Assembly: GCF_004193775.1 (NCBI RefSeq)
Contig: NC_041003.1
Coordinates: forward strand, 39,437,611-39,501,610
Length of the DNA: 64,000 nucleotides
Reading direction: 5' to 3'
From: Glycine soja
Taxonomy: Eukaryota > Streptophyta > Magnoliopsida > Fabales > Fabaceae
In this document: positions 50,654-63,067 of the stretch, in pieces
How the letters are laid out: the number at the start of each line of letters is the position of its first letter
Numbering within the stretch: position 1 is the stretch's first letter
Notes under the pieces: generated by a model
The model's input: only the letters and a program-made list of their open reading frames with translations
What the model was told of the DNA's origin: nothing
The model's database searches: none
Program-made: the position numbers and the translations under genes

Positions 50654-52985
50654 TACATATTATATTTTTTATATAAAAAACTATAATAAATAACAACAGA
50701 TTTGGAACTTGATTTTGTAAAAAATTATTACTTCTAATAAATGGGACTTTTGGAACTCGTCTAACGGAAAAACAAGCAAGCTATATATAGTTTAATGAGT
50801 AAAAAGTAAAAACTATCGTAGTAATAGCTATATTTATTTGTACTGTACAATTTAACATTAATACGTTTAATTGAAACACACTAGTATTATTTTTTCTTGG
50901 TTTCAACGACTGGTTTCGAGTTCGGCTCTCCCCTAGGCCAGTTTGGCAGTTTCTGTTGAGCTCTTTTTTTTATATTTATAATTTTTCTGTTTTTTATTTC
51001 TATTTATCCCCCTTTCTGAGATAAAATAAGGACATGCATGCGTTTTCTAATTCTAGGATTAACAGTTAATATTGACATTTTTCATGGAACCCCACCACCC
51101 TATAAGCTATTTGTTTGGATCTTTTAGAAAGTTGAACTTCACTAACAAAAGTGATCACCACCAAGAGGGAAAGAAAAAGGAGGGGGAGAGAGAAAGAAAG
51201 AAGGACTTTCCTAACTATTCAAGTTACGAACTACTTTATAGTATATGTTCGTCGATTTCCACATTCTCCAAATATTCAATCGTTACTCTAGACAAAGGCA
51301 AGTGTCATATATAGATTGCCAAATCATAAAGGGGTTAGATAGCGACAATATTGAAGATGTTATCTATCCTAAGGAAGAGCTAGGGAATGGAATTAAAATG
51401 CTTTCTTAATGTAAAGATGGACAACACACTAACATCAATTAATATTTTAAGTGTATTATTATAAAACTATATTACGATTGAAGATGAATAGGGTGGTAAG
51501 CGTTCCATGAAAGCTACTTGAGTAACATACTTTATGTCATTGGATTATGATAAACAAATCTCCAAGCATAATGAAACCAATAAACAAAAAAGGTTTTTGA
51601 ATCACACTGAAGCTATGTCAGGGTTCATGCGCTACCCATTGTTGGAGAATTGGCAAAAATCCCAATATTAAAATTGAACTTGGTGTTTTGCTTTCTGTGT
51701 TTTATTTGATATACATGGGTTTGCAGCATCTTTCTTGTATATACAATAAACTAATTTTTGAGGGTTAGTGCCTCGGAAAGTAAAGGCAAATCCAAGTCCT
51801 ACGTACATAATATAATTTATTCATTATCCTATTTCCTTGCAACTTCACTATCAAGATCATGTAAATTTCCATTTCTCTTTTATTTGAAGGGAGCAAGTCG
51901 TTTAACACTAGTTTATGAAGATTTTTAGTACATCATTCTCTAAAATTATACTTTTGTTTCCTCTTCTAATTATATTAATTCAAGCTATTTAATTAGTAAT
52001 AGTGATGTCTTGATTAATAGATTAATTTTTTGAAACTCATACTTCACAATTAAAAAGAAAAAAACACATTAAATTGGAGGATGTTGGATTGTTGTGTGGG
52101 ATAAAGTATATTCTTTCTTCGATCTCCTTTTGATGGTGCGCTTTTATTTATTTGCTTTTTCACTTGAAGGAGGGAATTAGGGTTTGGCATAGAAGCACTA
52201 TATAAATTCCTAATTGTGTGTGATGGGCAGTGAGCAAGAAAGGGAGACAGTTCTGATAGTGGTTGGTCCATGAATCAACTTGCTAAATTCCGAAACAATA
52301 ATTGAGAAGGGGAATGGGCCCTCTATTGCTCTTGTTCTTAAATGATTGTTTGTGTTGTTGTTGGTCAATGATGAGATTCCCACATACACATTAGGGCAGT
52401 GGTATCCTACATACTTCACACGATACTCCGCTCCAAACCCATTACAAAATCATTTGCCTCTTTCGCCTTTTTCTCAAAAGCTTAAAAGATAACAAATATG
52501 TTTTTTTTTAATCTTTTTTTATAAAAAAGAATAGTAAGAAATTTTAATCTAGGACCTCATTTAAACTATCCAAATTAATCCCCTTCCACTACACCAACTT
52601 TAATGAGTTAATTATGTTTTCATCTTGAGTCCTATAGTTTAAGTCCCAATCTCATCTTAAATTATTTACATGAAAACAATATAAAAAGGGGAGAGAGAGA
52701 GAGATTCGATCTCAATTAATTCGAGATTGAAAATGTAGTTCTTGGTTTAACTTGTTCCTACTAAAATTTCCCATTTTCCCCCACTTTATGAGTTATGACA
52801 CAATTGCATCAGCAAATCAATAGTTTAAGATTTTCTTTCTTTCAACATTCAAGATCAAAAGTTTTTTCAAATATCATTTTTACATCTCTAACGCTACTCT
52901 ATAAGCTACAAAATTGTATTATTGTTATTATTTGAAATTTTCTAAAATTTTTATGTTTCAAGCTTAACTATTTATGATAAGATTT
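50654..52985. other. Intergenic region without a supported gene
   Basis: AT-rich with scattered less AT-rich patches. The passage at 52130-52430 has balanced composition, and short frames on both strands (for example 52210-52419 minus) suggest possible non-coding transcription or an old exon. No protein family or miRNA hairpin was recognised. Confidence 0.45.
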
Positions 52986-53333
52986 AGGGTGCATTTGGAA
53001 GAATTTATTTATAACTTATTTAAACTTATGCTATGACAACAATTTTTTATTTGAAGAGCTTATTCCAGCATTATCAATAATGAAATGCTATGAGTTGGCT
53101 TCTATAAAAAAAAATATATTTATTTGAAGAGTTTTCGGAAATAACTTATGATATGTCCATTGGTTATTTTAAACTTGCTCCGATAAGTTCTTTAAAATAA
53201 CATAATTATAAAAATGACTTGCAACTTATATAATTTTTTTAATCCAATTTATGTTTTAATAATAGAAATAAAATTATATATAAATACTTACATGATAAAC
53301 ATTTAATTAAATTGTCTACGCAAACACATCCTT
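52986..53333. repeat. MITE-like element with GGGTGCATTTGG / AAACACATCC ends
   Basis: The left end TTAGGGTGCATTTGGAAG and right end CGCAAACACATCCTTAA are related inverted repeats. The interior includes AACTTAT words in both orientations. About 348 bp. The terminus is similar to the elements at 21115 and 47787, so they may be one broad class. Confidence 0.55.
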
Positions 53334-53884
53334 AATTAATGCTTAAAACTGATTTCTTTCACTATCACATCAAAAGATTTTTCTTATATAATAGGACTCT
53401 CTCTCTCACACACACAAAATATATGCCAAAAGAATTATTATTTTTAAAATTAGATTGTAATTTAATATATAAATAAACATATTAGACTTATTATCTTGTA
53501 AAGGAAGTAAATATTTTGCTGATCATATCTTTGTTTTTACAACCTTTAATTAGACTGGCCTAGATACCCAAATCCATAAGCCTTTCAGATATATCAGCTA
53601 TTGGGCTTTTCTCGCTGCAAATCGTCCATAACTTCAGATATTTATTATCTCTATTTTGCATTAGCGGAAACACGCGACAATGTCTGTGTGTCTATATTAT
53701 GTTATTATAATTTTATTATGCTAAATTTGATATATACATTAACGTATATATTAGCTTTAGCTTGATAATTTCTAATTTTTTGGTTGGCTATAGTTTCTAA
53801 TATGTATAGCATACGTTGAAATTTTATATAATACAAAAGTTAAAAAAATGAAAAAGAGAGAAAAAAAACCTTGGGAGTTTAATT
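53334..53884. other. AT-rich intergenic stretch
   Basis: A CT/CA-rich run occurs near 53398-53416; otherwise nothing recognised. Confidence 0.5.
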
Positions 53885-54240
53885 AAAAAATTGGTATGGT
53901 TTTACAATTTTAAAAATAAAAAGTTTTAATTAATAAATTGATAGGTTTTTAAAATTAATAAAATGGACAATTTTATTTAACAAATCGGTAAATTGCTAAA
54001 GTTTTTTTAAAGAAAAAATCAAGAGTAACTTTAGTTAACAAATTGACAGTTTTTTAAAATTCAAAAACTGGTTAGTTTTAGTTAACAATTTGTTATGTTT
54101 TTAAATTAATAAAAATAAGCAAATTTAGTTAACAAATTTGGTAAATTTTTAAAATTCAAATTAATGGACAGTTTTAATTAAGAAATTAGTTAATAAATTT
54201 TAAAATTCAAAAATTCATAAGTTTTTATTTTTTAAAGTTT
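53885..54240. repeat. Degenerate minisatellite, unit about 45-55 bp
   Basis: Six to seven diverged copies of a unit centred on TTTTAGTTAACAAATTG...GTTTTTAAAATTCAAAAA. Spacing varies through small indels. No coding potential. Confidence 0.7.
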
Positions 54241-54639
54241 AAACAAAAACCAGTTCTAACTAACAAAATGTTCCTTCTAAAAAAATTTAAAAATTGTTAA
54301 TTTTTAAAATTGAGACTGCAATCTCACTGTTCAATCATTATATGTTTATTATTTATTTTGTTCTCAATATCGAGTCCAACACCCATCATGGGATTTTTTC
54401 TGCTGTATATTTATGTTCGAGAAAATAAAGACATCAGTAAACTCAAGTAAAATAAAATCTTATACTTTTGAATCGCGGGGACATAAGTGAAAAGATAAAC
54501 GATAAGAAAGTATAGTAGAAAGGGAGAGGATGTGTGAGCTTTTCCTTGAATTTTATGTTAAAGGCTATTAAAAAAATTAACTACCTAATTGCATTCAAAA
54601 TCCAATTAACTTAATTATTATATGAAAAAACACAAAAAA

Positions 54640-54925
54640 CCAATATTTAAAAATATGATAAACTATCTTTTTATTCCTTAAACTTTTAAACTTTTTTATT
54701 TTTAGTCATTAAATTTTTTAAGTCTCTTGTTTATTTTTTTTAATTTTTTTTATCTTTATTTTTATTCTTTTAACTTTTTGTCATCTTTCCTTTTAATCAT
54801 TTTAATCATTTTAAGGGACTAAAAGTAAGAGCAGAAGAAAAGTCAAGAGACTGGAAATCAGGACAAAATAAAAGTAAAATGAGTAAAAATTGATGTTTAA
54901 GGACTAAAAGATAATAAATCCTTAA
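54640..54925. repeat. Inverted-repeat (foldback) element
   Basis: ATCTTTTTATTCCTTAAAC and TTTTTAGTCATTAAA on the left pair with TTTAAGGACTAAAAGAT and GGGACTAAAAGTAAG on the right. Arms are imperfect, total about 285 bp. The TTTAGTCCTTAAA wording is shared with many small plant inverted-repeat elements. Confidence 0.6.
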
Positions 54926-57893
54926 AAATAATAATAACATAATGAAGAAACTTGTAAGTCAGCTCTAGCTCTAGTTCCACACTTAAGATGTAGAGAAGCA
55001 ATCTCATTCTGTAAGGATTGCAAGGCAATCGATATCTTTAATGATTTTTTTATTTTTCTGCCACAATATCCTTCATTATTGAAGACTTTTATCATAAATG
55101 GATCTACAACCAAAATGCAACAAATTGGACTGCAAAATGACTTAATCTTATTAAACTTCTTCATTCTTCCTCACTTCTTCTAACTTTTATGAGATTCTTC
55201 AAATTATAATTAGGCACAATGTGTATTAGCCATAAAAAGAAACCATAAAAAACCACACATGTCAAAACGAAAAAGGTGAGGAAATTATAACTCCTCGGAT
55301 TTCAAAGGATATATAGGAATCGAAGCTATAATAAAAGTCAATCCAATCACAAATCATTAACCACGGCGCAAAAAGTGACTTGTATAGAGATCAATAAGAA
55401 CAACACTCTTTTGTCGATAACATATATAAATAAACTTCAGATATTGTTTTTCAAACATAATGCTTTCTCCCAGCTGACTAGTTGCAACTAAATGAAAATG
55501 CAAATACAACACAACTCACGATCATAATACGATCCTATTTTTTTTTTTAAAAAGTAAAGAAATAAAAACAGTTGAATAGTTGTGAAGCATGAACTTTTAA
55601 ATATAGATATTCTGGAACAACCACGACAAGATGCGAAAGCACAAATGGATTTATCAATGGTATGCTGTTGCACAGATATCAAGATATATATTCAATTGTT
55701 TTCATAAACTAAAGTTATTGGTATATTATCCTAAAACTAATAAACAGTACATGAGTGGTGATAAAAAAATTTACCAAAACCACCATCTCCAAACAACTTC
55801 ACTACAACCAATTGTCTTCATCGTGCCTAGCTCAATCCCGTACATGAAGTATAACCAGAGAAACTTCCATTGCTCACTAACAAACTGTATCATAAAATGA
55901 GCTTAAACTTTCTCTAAAAAAAGAAAATGAAAATAATATAAAATGGAAATAAAAATAACTTAAAGTAGGTAAGATTGAGAGAGAAATAAGATAAAAATAA
56001 ATAAATGAATCCAAATAAATTTCTTAAAAATAAAATTACCACAACATCTGATAATTTCCTTTGGATTTGATGGTTATTCGCCTACTAAAAGAACCTCTTT
56101 GAAGTTATGGAAATGCGTTAAACATGAGATGAAACAAAGACAATTAAAAGAAACTATATGATATATGGATGAGTAAAATACCCTAATTAATTATTTTTTT
56201 AAAATAACTTGTTGAATTACTCAATATTGATGAGTAAAATATGGTGTCTAAAAAAGTCAAATATCCAAAGGATAAACAAAGGACTTGAAAAACATGCAAA
56301 ATGAATAAATTAAGAAGAAAGTAACAATAAATTAAAAGATGAACATAAAAAAGGTTGAATGTGATTAGATGAGAAACCTGAAAGTAAATGGAAGCATGAT
56401 ATCGATATTACGTATATGCAGCATTAAAAAAATATGTAAAAGTGATTTATGCAACATTAAAAAAAGAAAATAAGAATGAGATCTTGAATATCACCCATAA
56501 TTAAAAATGCAAAAGGGTGAATATAATAGGTTGATGGTGGCTTTTCAAACAACGCAAGGCAAAAGATGAATGCAACATCTTTTTTTCTCTTCAGCCTTCC
56601 AAACATCCCAGGCAAGTTGGAAAATTAAGGACAAAAATCAAGTGATAAGATATGTTCTCTTGTCATGGCTGTAGATTAAGAAAAATATATGTGAACTGAT
56701 ATGTTGGTTTTTCCCTATAATCGGATGTAGATGTGAATGCGGATGAGTATTCAAGGTATGGTGGTAGAGAGAGGTGAGGAAGAAAGTTTGAGAACTTTTC
56801 AAATGTCCAGAAAAGAAGGGAGTAAAAAAAATTAAAGTAAGCAAGACAGTTTTAAGTATTATGTGCATGTTATAACCCACGATGAGTGTGATAGAGTGGT
56901 TGAAATTTTTGTACGTGAGGTATCAATTTTTTTTCTTTTTTTTTTCCAATGGAGAAGTATCAATAATATTAGGGAGTGGGCAAAGAGAGTGCAATTACAA
57001 AATAATAGGATTGTTGTGGTTACATGATCTTGAAGGCAAGGAGAATAATTGGTAACTTATCTGTTGCGGTTACACGATAACTGATAATTTCTTGATTATT
57101 TTAGGAGTAAAAAGATCCAAGTAAATATGTCGGCCAAATAGGAATTATTAATAGTTATAGATGTGCATAGCGAGCATGAGTAAAACATACACGTAATTTA
57201 TTTCTGTTGAGAAACATTTTATTCATTTTAAGGGAGAAACATTTTATATTAATAAATAAAAAATAGTGTTTTTTATTTATTATAAAACTTCGATGATATG
57301 TGATTTTAACATTTTACATTAAAAAAGGGACTATTAGTATTAGCAATGTGTAATAAATAGAAAGAATTTTAAATTTGACATATATTTGACTGTAGGTTAA
57401 TCACTGTTCAATGTTTTCATTGAAAGAGATAAACTTTGTTAAGAGTTCTCTCTCCAAATTGGTTATATAATTATTGTATATCAGCTGGGAATAAACCAAG
57501 AGTTTAACGGTGGTCATATACAAATAATGTAAAATATTACATTATCGTCTAATTATAAATGAGAGTTGATATTACTTTTAAAATAATTATTATAAATATT
57601 TATTATAAATAATAATTTATAATAAAATAAAAATATAAAATTATTATACATGGCGGTTACGTATTTTATTTATAAACTTATACCATTATAGTATTAAAAA
57701 AACTAATAGCATTAAATAAATACTTGCCAACAATGGTTTTAAAGTCTTATCCTCTACAAACTACCTTAGTTATCTAAAAAAATATCCTGATAAATAGATT
57801 ATTATCAGCGGTGTGAGGTACATTTGCTAACATTTATCACTCTAATAAAATCCTCCCTAACTTCAGCATTAGAATATTTTACAATATCTCCCA
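54926..57893. other. Intergenic region without a supported gene
   Basis: Short frames at 54922-55164 (minus), 55631-55900 (plus) and 56638-56880 (minus) show no domain or splice pattern that I can support. The rest is AT-rich. Confidence 0.5.
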
Positions 57894-57920
57894 ACCACTG
57901 GCCACTGGCCACTGGCCACT
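57894..57920. repeat. Heptamer tandem repeat (CCACTGG)n
   Basis: Nearly four copies of CCACTGG in a row. They lie eleven bases before an ATG (57931) that opens a 60-codon frame starting MSSKKTSTRAFRSSSGNN and then sliding into low-complexity phenylalanine-rich sequence. The frame may be a truncated gene fragment, but no family was recognised. Confidence 0.8.
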
Positions 57921-58212
57921 TGCTTTTGCCATGTCTAGCAAGAAGACCAGCACGAGAGCATTTCGAAGCTCATCTGGAAACAACATGGAACATAACAGAC
58001 AAGTTCAAGAATTTTTTTCTTTTTTTTTTTTACAAGTTACATCTATCCTTTATAAGAGGTGGTGTTCGGTAAAACTATTAAAAACACAAATTCTTTTTAA
58101 GTATTTAGTATGATTGCATATTCAGACGTTGAAATTAAAATCTATACTTAAACTAGAATAATTTCGTGTTATTTGATTCATACACGGACAAATTCAAAAT
58201 CCTAAAAATTTA

Positions 58213-58506
58213 CCTTCTCCTTTGTCCTTAATTATAAGATATTTTTTAGAAATTTATTTGTCTTTTTATAAGATCATTTCTAATTTTTAGATGCATTAAT
58301 TATTTTTTTCCTTACATATCATTATTTAATTATTCTCTCTTCAAACATTAATAAAAAATAATTAAGTGAATAGAAAGATAAGAAAATGTTAACTTTGAAA
58401 TGATAGTACATATAATTGATAAATTTAATGATCAACTAAATTAATTACTTTTCTTAAAAAACATGAATTAGTTGAAATTATCTTATATTTAAGAATACAG
58501 AGGATA
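58213..58506. repeat. Stowaway-like inverted-repeat element
   Basis: The left end TACCTTCTCCTTTGTCCTTAATTATAAGAT pairs with the right end ATCTTATATTTAAGAATACAGAGGATA. About 294 bp, non-coding. A second, unpaired end of the same style begins near 58660 (TATTCCCTTCGCACC). Confidence 0.55.
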
Positions 58507-58956
58507 ATATTCCATGTGTAATTAAAGTTTTAACACGTGGAAATAATTACACGGTTTGAACCACCATGATTTCAATCAAATTTCACATGACATATAACTA
58601 AGTGTAATTAACTCTTTCTCATAAATTAAATATTATACTATATCACATGGAAATTAGTTTATATTCCCTTCGCACCTAAATGACCTAAATATAAGTAAAT
58701 ATTAACTAATTTTTATCTTATTTAATGATAGTATTCCTAGTATGTTATTTATTTAATAAAATGTTGTTTCTAGTAAATCATTTATTGTTCTATATATGTT
58801 AAATTTCCAAAAGTCTTCCAAATGAATCTCTTGTTTCAATTTTTTTTAATCGGGAATCTCCTTCTAATTAATTATAACGTGCAATACTAATAACTTCTCT
58901 CTTTCCTATATAAAAGTAATCGGTTATATTTTTTTCTCATTAACACACCCAAAAGA

Positions 58957-59148
58957 ATGACAATATTAGATGAACAATTTGATGGACCCTCATTTGATCT
59001 TGCCATTGACAACAAGTGCATGGTTCAAGATTCGATTAAAAATGATGTTGAAGTAGAGTTTGAAGATTTGTCACTTCTTATTGTTGAAGATTCAATGGAT
59101 AAGGAAGAGAAAGGTGACCAAGTTTCAAGACAACTTATTCTCTCATGA
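58957..59148 (+). CDS. Short acidic ORF of unknown function, 63 codons
   Basis: Opens with MTILDEQFDGPSFDLAIDN and is rich in Asp and Glu (VEVEFEDLSLLIVEDSMDKEE), unlike the low-complexity frames common in this AT-rich DNA. A TATA-like TATATAAAAG (about 58907-58916) lies some 45 bases before the ATG. I recognise no family, signal peptide or membrane segment. It stops just before the palindromic repeat array at 59195, so it may be the cut end of a larger gene or a fragment carried by a transposon. Real expression is uncertain. Confidence 0.35.
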   Translation: MTILDEQFDGPSFDLAIDNKCMVQDSIKNDVEVEFEDLSLLIVEDSMDKEEKGDQVSRQLILS

Positions 59149-59194
59149 ATTCGAAGTCACACTTAACATTTTAAGTTGGTTAAATAGTTATTTT

Positions 59195-59500
59195 AATGTC
59201 GGTTTTGAACCGTCGTAACAGCCGCCGTCGTAGAAGGCGCAAGTATTTTAAAGATGGTCGTTTGAACCGTCGTTGTAAATAATATTTTTTACGATGGTTG
59301 GTAAGTAACCGTCATTATATGTCCACACTTTTTATGACAGTTGTCGAGTAACCGTCATTGTATGTCCACGCTTTTTACAACGGTTGACAAGTAACCGTCG
59401 TTGTATGTGACATGTGAAAATGGCATTTTACGCCGGTTGTAAAATAACCGGTGTAATAGGTGCAATATACTAAGACGGTTATGCAATAACCGTCGTAGTA
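59195..59500. repeat. Array of ACGACGGTT / AACCGTCGT palindromic repeats, CACTA subterminal type
   Basis: At least five units contain a GGTT...AACCGTC(G/A)T palindrome. Three lie in tandem at about 58-60-bp spacing with the linker TGTATGTCCACGCTTTTTA. The array then shifts to CGCCGGTTGTAAAATAACCGGTG and ACGGTTATGCAATAACCGTCG. Such runs of short palindromes are typical of CACTA subterminal regions. No CACTA terminus with target duplication was found nearby, so the element's end is missing or lies outside this window. Confidence 0.75.
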
Positions 59501-60043
59501 TTACCTTTTTTTTAATTATTTTTTGGTATTATATTGACTTTTTTTTTTGTCTTTTTTTAAAAAAATTTTCAGTATTGCATTGGCTTTTTTTTTTTTAATT
59601 AATGTATCTCTGAGAATTTCTAAAAGAACAGAAGTATAATGGAGAAACAACAATTAGAATAAAAGAATGAGTCAAGAGTCAACACTAAAGAATAAAATAC
59701 AAATTGTATACAGGAATCAAAATGGCCTACTAATTGATAAAAAATGAAAAGTATATGCTGGATAAAAGGATCAACAAGGTAAATATTAAAGCATTTTTTT
59801 CTTCTTGAGTTAAAGACCAGACAAGCTTGAAGCCAAAAGGAAAAAAGAACTTGTAGTTATTCAATGTACTCTCCATAATAAAGTGTGTTCAATGCAAAGT
59901 TACCACTCTATTCCATCCAACCTTGAGGATTGATAAAACCATCAAGATAAGTCTTCATTAAAATTGTTCTTGAATATTGCTTCCATGGTCTTTGAAGATA
60001 AGTCCTAACCGGGTTTTGAACCGGTATCAAATCTGAGGCAGCT
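59501..60043. other. Non-coding stretch after the palindrome array
   Basis: Poly-T runs and AT-rich sequence. Mixed-composition words around 59820-60040 may be UTR-like or intron-like parts of a gene fragment. No frame supported. Confidence 0.4.
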
Positions 60044-60235
60044 GTGACTCAAGAATTGCGAATTGAAATTCCAGTGTTTTGGTTTGGATCAGTTCTGCCT
60101 TGTGCAGTGATGGTGTTGACTATGTTGGGAGGGTTTCTTGCAAGGTGTTGCAATTTTGTAACACAACAACAACAACATGCTACAGGAGATTTCCATCAAC
60201 TTCCCTGCCACACGCGTTTGGGTAAAAACAAAATG
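60044..60235 (+). pseudogene. Exon-like fragment, unknown family
   Basis: The plus frame reads TQELRIEIPVFWFGSVLPCA, then VMVLTMLGGFLARCCNF, a probable membrane-spanning stretch, followed by TQQQQ. A donor-like GGTAAAAAC follows the frame near 60221. The composition is that of coding DNA rather than surrounding AT-rich DNA. No start context, partner exon or family was identified. It could equally be UTR sequence of a minus-strand gene. Confidence 0.3.
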
Positions 60236-60782
60236 TTAAGTCAACTAATAGCCAGGAAATTCCATTACACTTTCACATGCACACAGTAAAAAGAAACAAG
60301 TTATATATTCAGAGGGTGATTAGAATCAATGAATTTTATATCCCTCCTAAATTCGTACCAAACAATTAAATTGTAAGAAAAATAAGGAATCCAAATATAT
60401 GTTACTTGACTAGACTTATGATATAGTGTAATAAAAGATATGAAGCGACAAAATAGAGGGTGTGGTGTATATAATAATCGGATTATAATTTGTACAGAGA
60501 GACTGTTTTAGCACCTAATAAAATTATTATTATTATTATTCAATTAATCTATTAATTTATTTTTTTATAAATATTTTTTCATACAAATCAAATTCAGATT
60601 ATATATTTAAAAAATAAAATTGTTAATCAGATTATCCAGGTATTCTAACATGATTCATTCTCTATTCCATGCTCTGAATAATGACAAGAAAGGTGCATAT
60701 ATTACAGACTATATTCTTATTTCTTAATTTGTTACTTAGCTAATATCAACAAAACATTTAAACTACAAAGAAAAAATATTAC

Positions 60783-60887
60783 CTCAGCCACAAGAGTATC
60801 TTTTGTCACAGGATAACGTAACTCCAAGGGGTCTTCTTTTGATTCACGTGACTTGGCTTTTTGAACATTAATTAACCTCCGCAAGAC
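60783..60887 (-). pseudogene. Exon-like fragment, 35 codons, unknown family
   Basis: On the minus strand it lies between a TAG acceptor and a GAG/GTAATA donor and is open in one frame: VLRRLINVQKAKSRESKED, then PLELRYPVTKDTLVAE. Its length is exactly 105 bases, phase 0 on both sides. It can follow the exon-like piece at 61807-61914 in frame. The family is not recognised. Linkage to the methyltransferase exons farther right is uncertain, because that enzyme family does not end with such sequence. Confidence 0.45.
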
Positions 60888-61806
60888 CTATTAGATCATC
60901 AAATCCAGGCCCATATTAAAATTATATATTAACTTGGTTTTAACATAAAATATTCTATCGAAATACAAATTATCAAATGCATATTTCTATTTTAAAACTT
61001 TAACAGCTACAAACTATGGGAGTATCTTCACAAACATTTAGTCTAAATTGAAGTTTTAATAAGTAATACATTTAAAAAATAAATAACCCAGAATAGTTCA
61101 TCTATACTTTAACAGCTACAAACTATGGGAGTATCTTCACAAACATTTTAGATTTCCATTTCCATTTTATTTTCATGTTTTATGAGGACATGCATATTTT
61201 TTTAAGCATGCTAAGTCAACCATTTTTCTTCAGAACCATCTTTATTGGATTCCTAGCCACCTAGGGAGCATTAATGTGTTAGAACATTAATGTTAATTCA
61301 GTTAGAGATATAAAACCATTATTGGCTTCTATCTAGTAACTTAAACTTTTGGGAGAATTAGTCTTATGACAGTTCATTATATAAGGCTTTGTAAAGACAG
61401 AGAAGCTAAAATTTTAGGAGTGCACTGTGAGCAACCCTTTGTTGTACCTGGTTGAAGCAGAATGCTACCTTCTTCAAGGGTGTTTTTTCATTCTGTAAAT
61501 TTGTCATGGATATGGATTTGTCTTTCTCTTTGGAGTTCTTTCTGCCCATGTTTCTAAGGTACACACTAGTTATGAATATACTTAATAATTTTATGTTGCC
61601 AGATGTAGATAGTTTCCATATTTTGCAGAATATCTCTTCCTTCCATGTAGTTTCCTACTTTCTCTTAAACAAATTTCTTTTTCAACCAACTTAAAAACTC
61701 CCTAAAATCATATTTTGTACTTTCTTGAGCCTTTCATTTATAAAAGCAATTAATGGAATGGAAGGAATGTTGTCCTATATCAGAAAATATACTGCTTAAT
61801 CTTTAC

Positions 61807-61933
61807 CTTTACTTTTCTTGATTTATCAGCAAGATTGACATTGGAACTATGATTTGAAGCCTCACAAAACCTCTCATAAGCTAATTGCTTTAGCAATTTA
61901 TGCACTTCTGTCTGCTGTAACATCAATATTTTG
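61807..61933 (-). pseudogene. Exon-like fragment, unknown family
   Basis: The minus strand has acceptor GTGTTTTCAG at 61934 (an alternative ACAG site gives a start at 61914) and donor AAAG/GTAAAG at 61807. The frame reads KILMLQQTEVHKLLKQLAYE, then RFCEASNHSSNVNLADKSRKVK. With the 61914 acceptor it is 108 bases, phase 0 at both ends, and could join both the exon at 62996-63067 and the one at 60783-60887 in frame. I do not recognise the family. Confidence 0.45.
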
Positions 61934-62439
61934 CTGAAAACACAACAGTATACATAACTCAAGAAATATCCCACAATATTTTCTTTAAAATGATTGAATC
62001 TCTAAGAAACTATCTCCATGCTATATGTGGTTTTTCTCAAAGATAAGGATGTGTACAATATGAAGTACTTATCAACTTTAAGCAACCATCAAGTTCATAA
62101 CTTGAAAAATACAATAAACTAGATAAACATAGCTTAAAACATGAACATAACTTAAGGAATTAAAGGATAGGTTAAGCGTATACTTTTACTTTTCTGAATT
62201 GATGTCCATGTGGGTTCCATTAATTTCTTATGATATTATGTTACATGCATTGTTTGCTATTGTGTTCCAAGAAATATAGAAAATTGCACAGGCTGAATAC
62301 GATTAAATAATCACTAATCTCTCTTGACTATGTCCAACACATGAGTGCAGACATTAATTTCAAGATCACTACATATCTATTAACTTTCCATCATGTAAGG
62401 TTAAATGAGAAATCAACCCAAAATTTGGAATAAAATTCA

Positions 62440-62755
62440 GAAAGATCGTCTTAATATTTTTCCTGTATTGGCCCCTATAATTTTATTTTTTAGTCCATGA
62501 TGTTATTGTTTCAGTTCTTATAAAATTGTAAAGTTTTGATGAGTCCTTATATTAAAATTTCATTTTAGTCCTGCAATTTAGGAAACATTTGGCTATTTTC
62601 TAATCTCTATTAACACCATGTCATCACTAATCACGACAGGGATCCAAATGAAACAAAAACATTTTATAAGGACCAAAACAGGAAAAAAAAATTAAGAGGA
62701 CCAAAAAGAAAATAACCCTATAAATATTATAGGGGCTAAAAAACTATTTAAGTCT
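62440..62755. repeat. Inverted-repeat (foldback) element
   Basis: The left arm TTGGCCCCTATAATTTTATTTTTTAG...GTTTCAGTTCTTATAAAAT pairs with the right arm ATTTTATAAGGACCAAAACAGG...GACCAAAAAGAAAATAACC...ATTATAGGGGCTAA. About 315 bp, non-coding. It lies between the two exon-like groups, in what would be an intron. Confidence 0.7.
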
Positions 62756-62995
62756 TTCCTTAAAATCTTTAGATGTACTTGTATACAATTATTAATAAAA
62801 GGATGTGAAATCTGTCATTACTTGATTCAAGCAGAATAATTTCCAAAATCCAATTTTCCAATGCATAGTGGTTTATTTTTTATATGATAATTTAGATACT
62901 TACATTCTATAATAGACCTTTCTTCAATTTTGAAGACAAAGTAGGCCTGCCTATCCTTTAAATTGTAATAGTAAAACCACATGAAATAAACTTAC

Positions 62996-63067
62996 CACCC
63001 ACTCCTTTAGGTCAGCATCGTAAGTTTCTCCACTGTTTGGATATATAACAATTGGTTTTGTAGTCAC
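62996..63067 (-). pseudogene. Homocysteine S-methyltransferase exon (YPNSGETYDADLKEWV)
   Basis: A 72-base minus exon between acceptor TATCTTCAG and donor GTG/GTAAGT reads VTTKPIVIYPNSGETYDADL then KEWV, 24 codons, phase 0. This is the strongly conserved segment of plant homocysteine S-methyltransferases (HMT), which make methionine from homocysteine and S-methylmethionine or AdoMet. The next family exon, with the zinc-binding Gly-Gly-Cys-Cys, is not visible farther left in the window. The exon itself shows no damage. Confidence 0.85.

Noticed and set aside
51072..51314. 80-codon frame with a Lys/Glu-rich run
   Set aside because: The charged run comes from a GA-rich low-complexity stretch (about 51165-51205). 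No family or exon structure.
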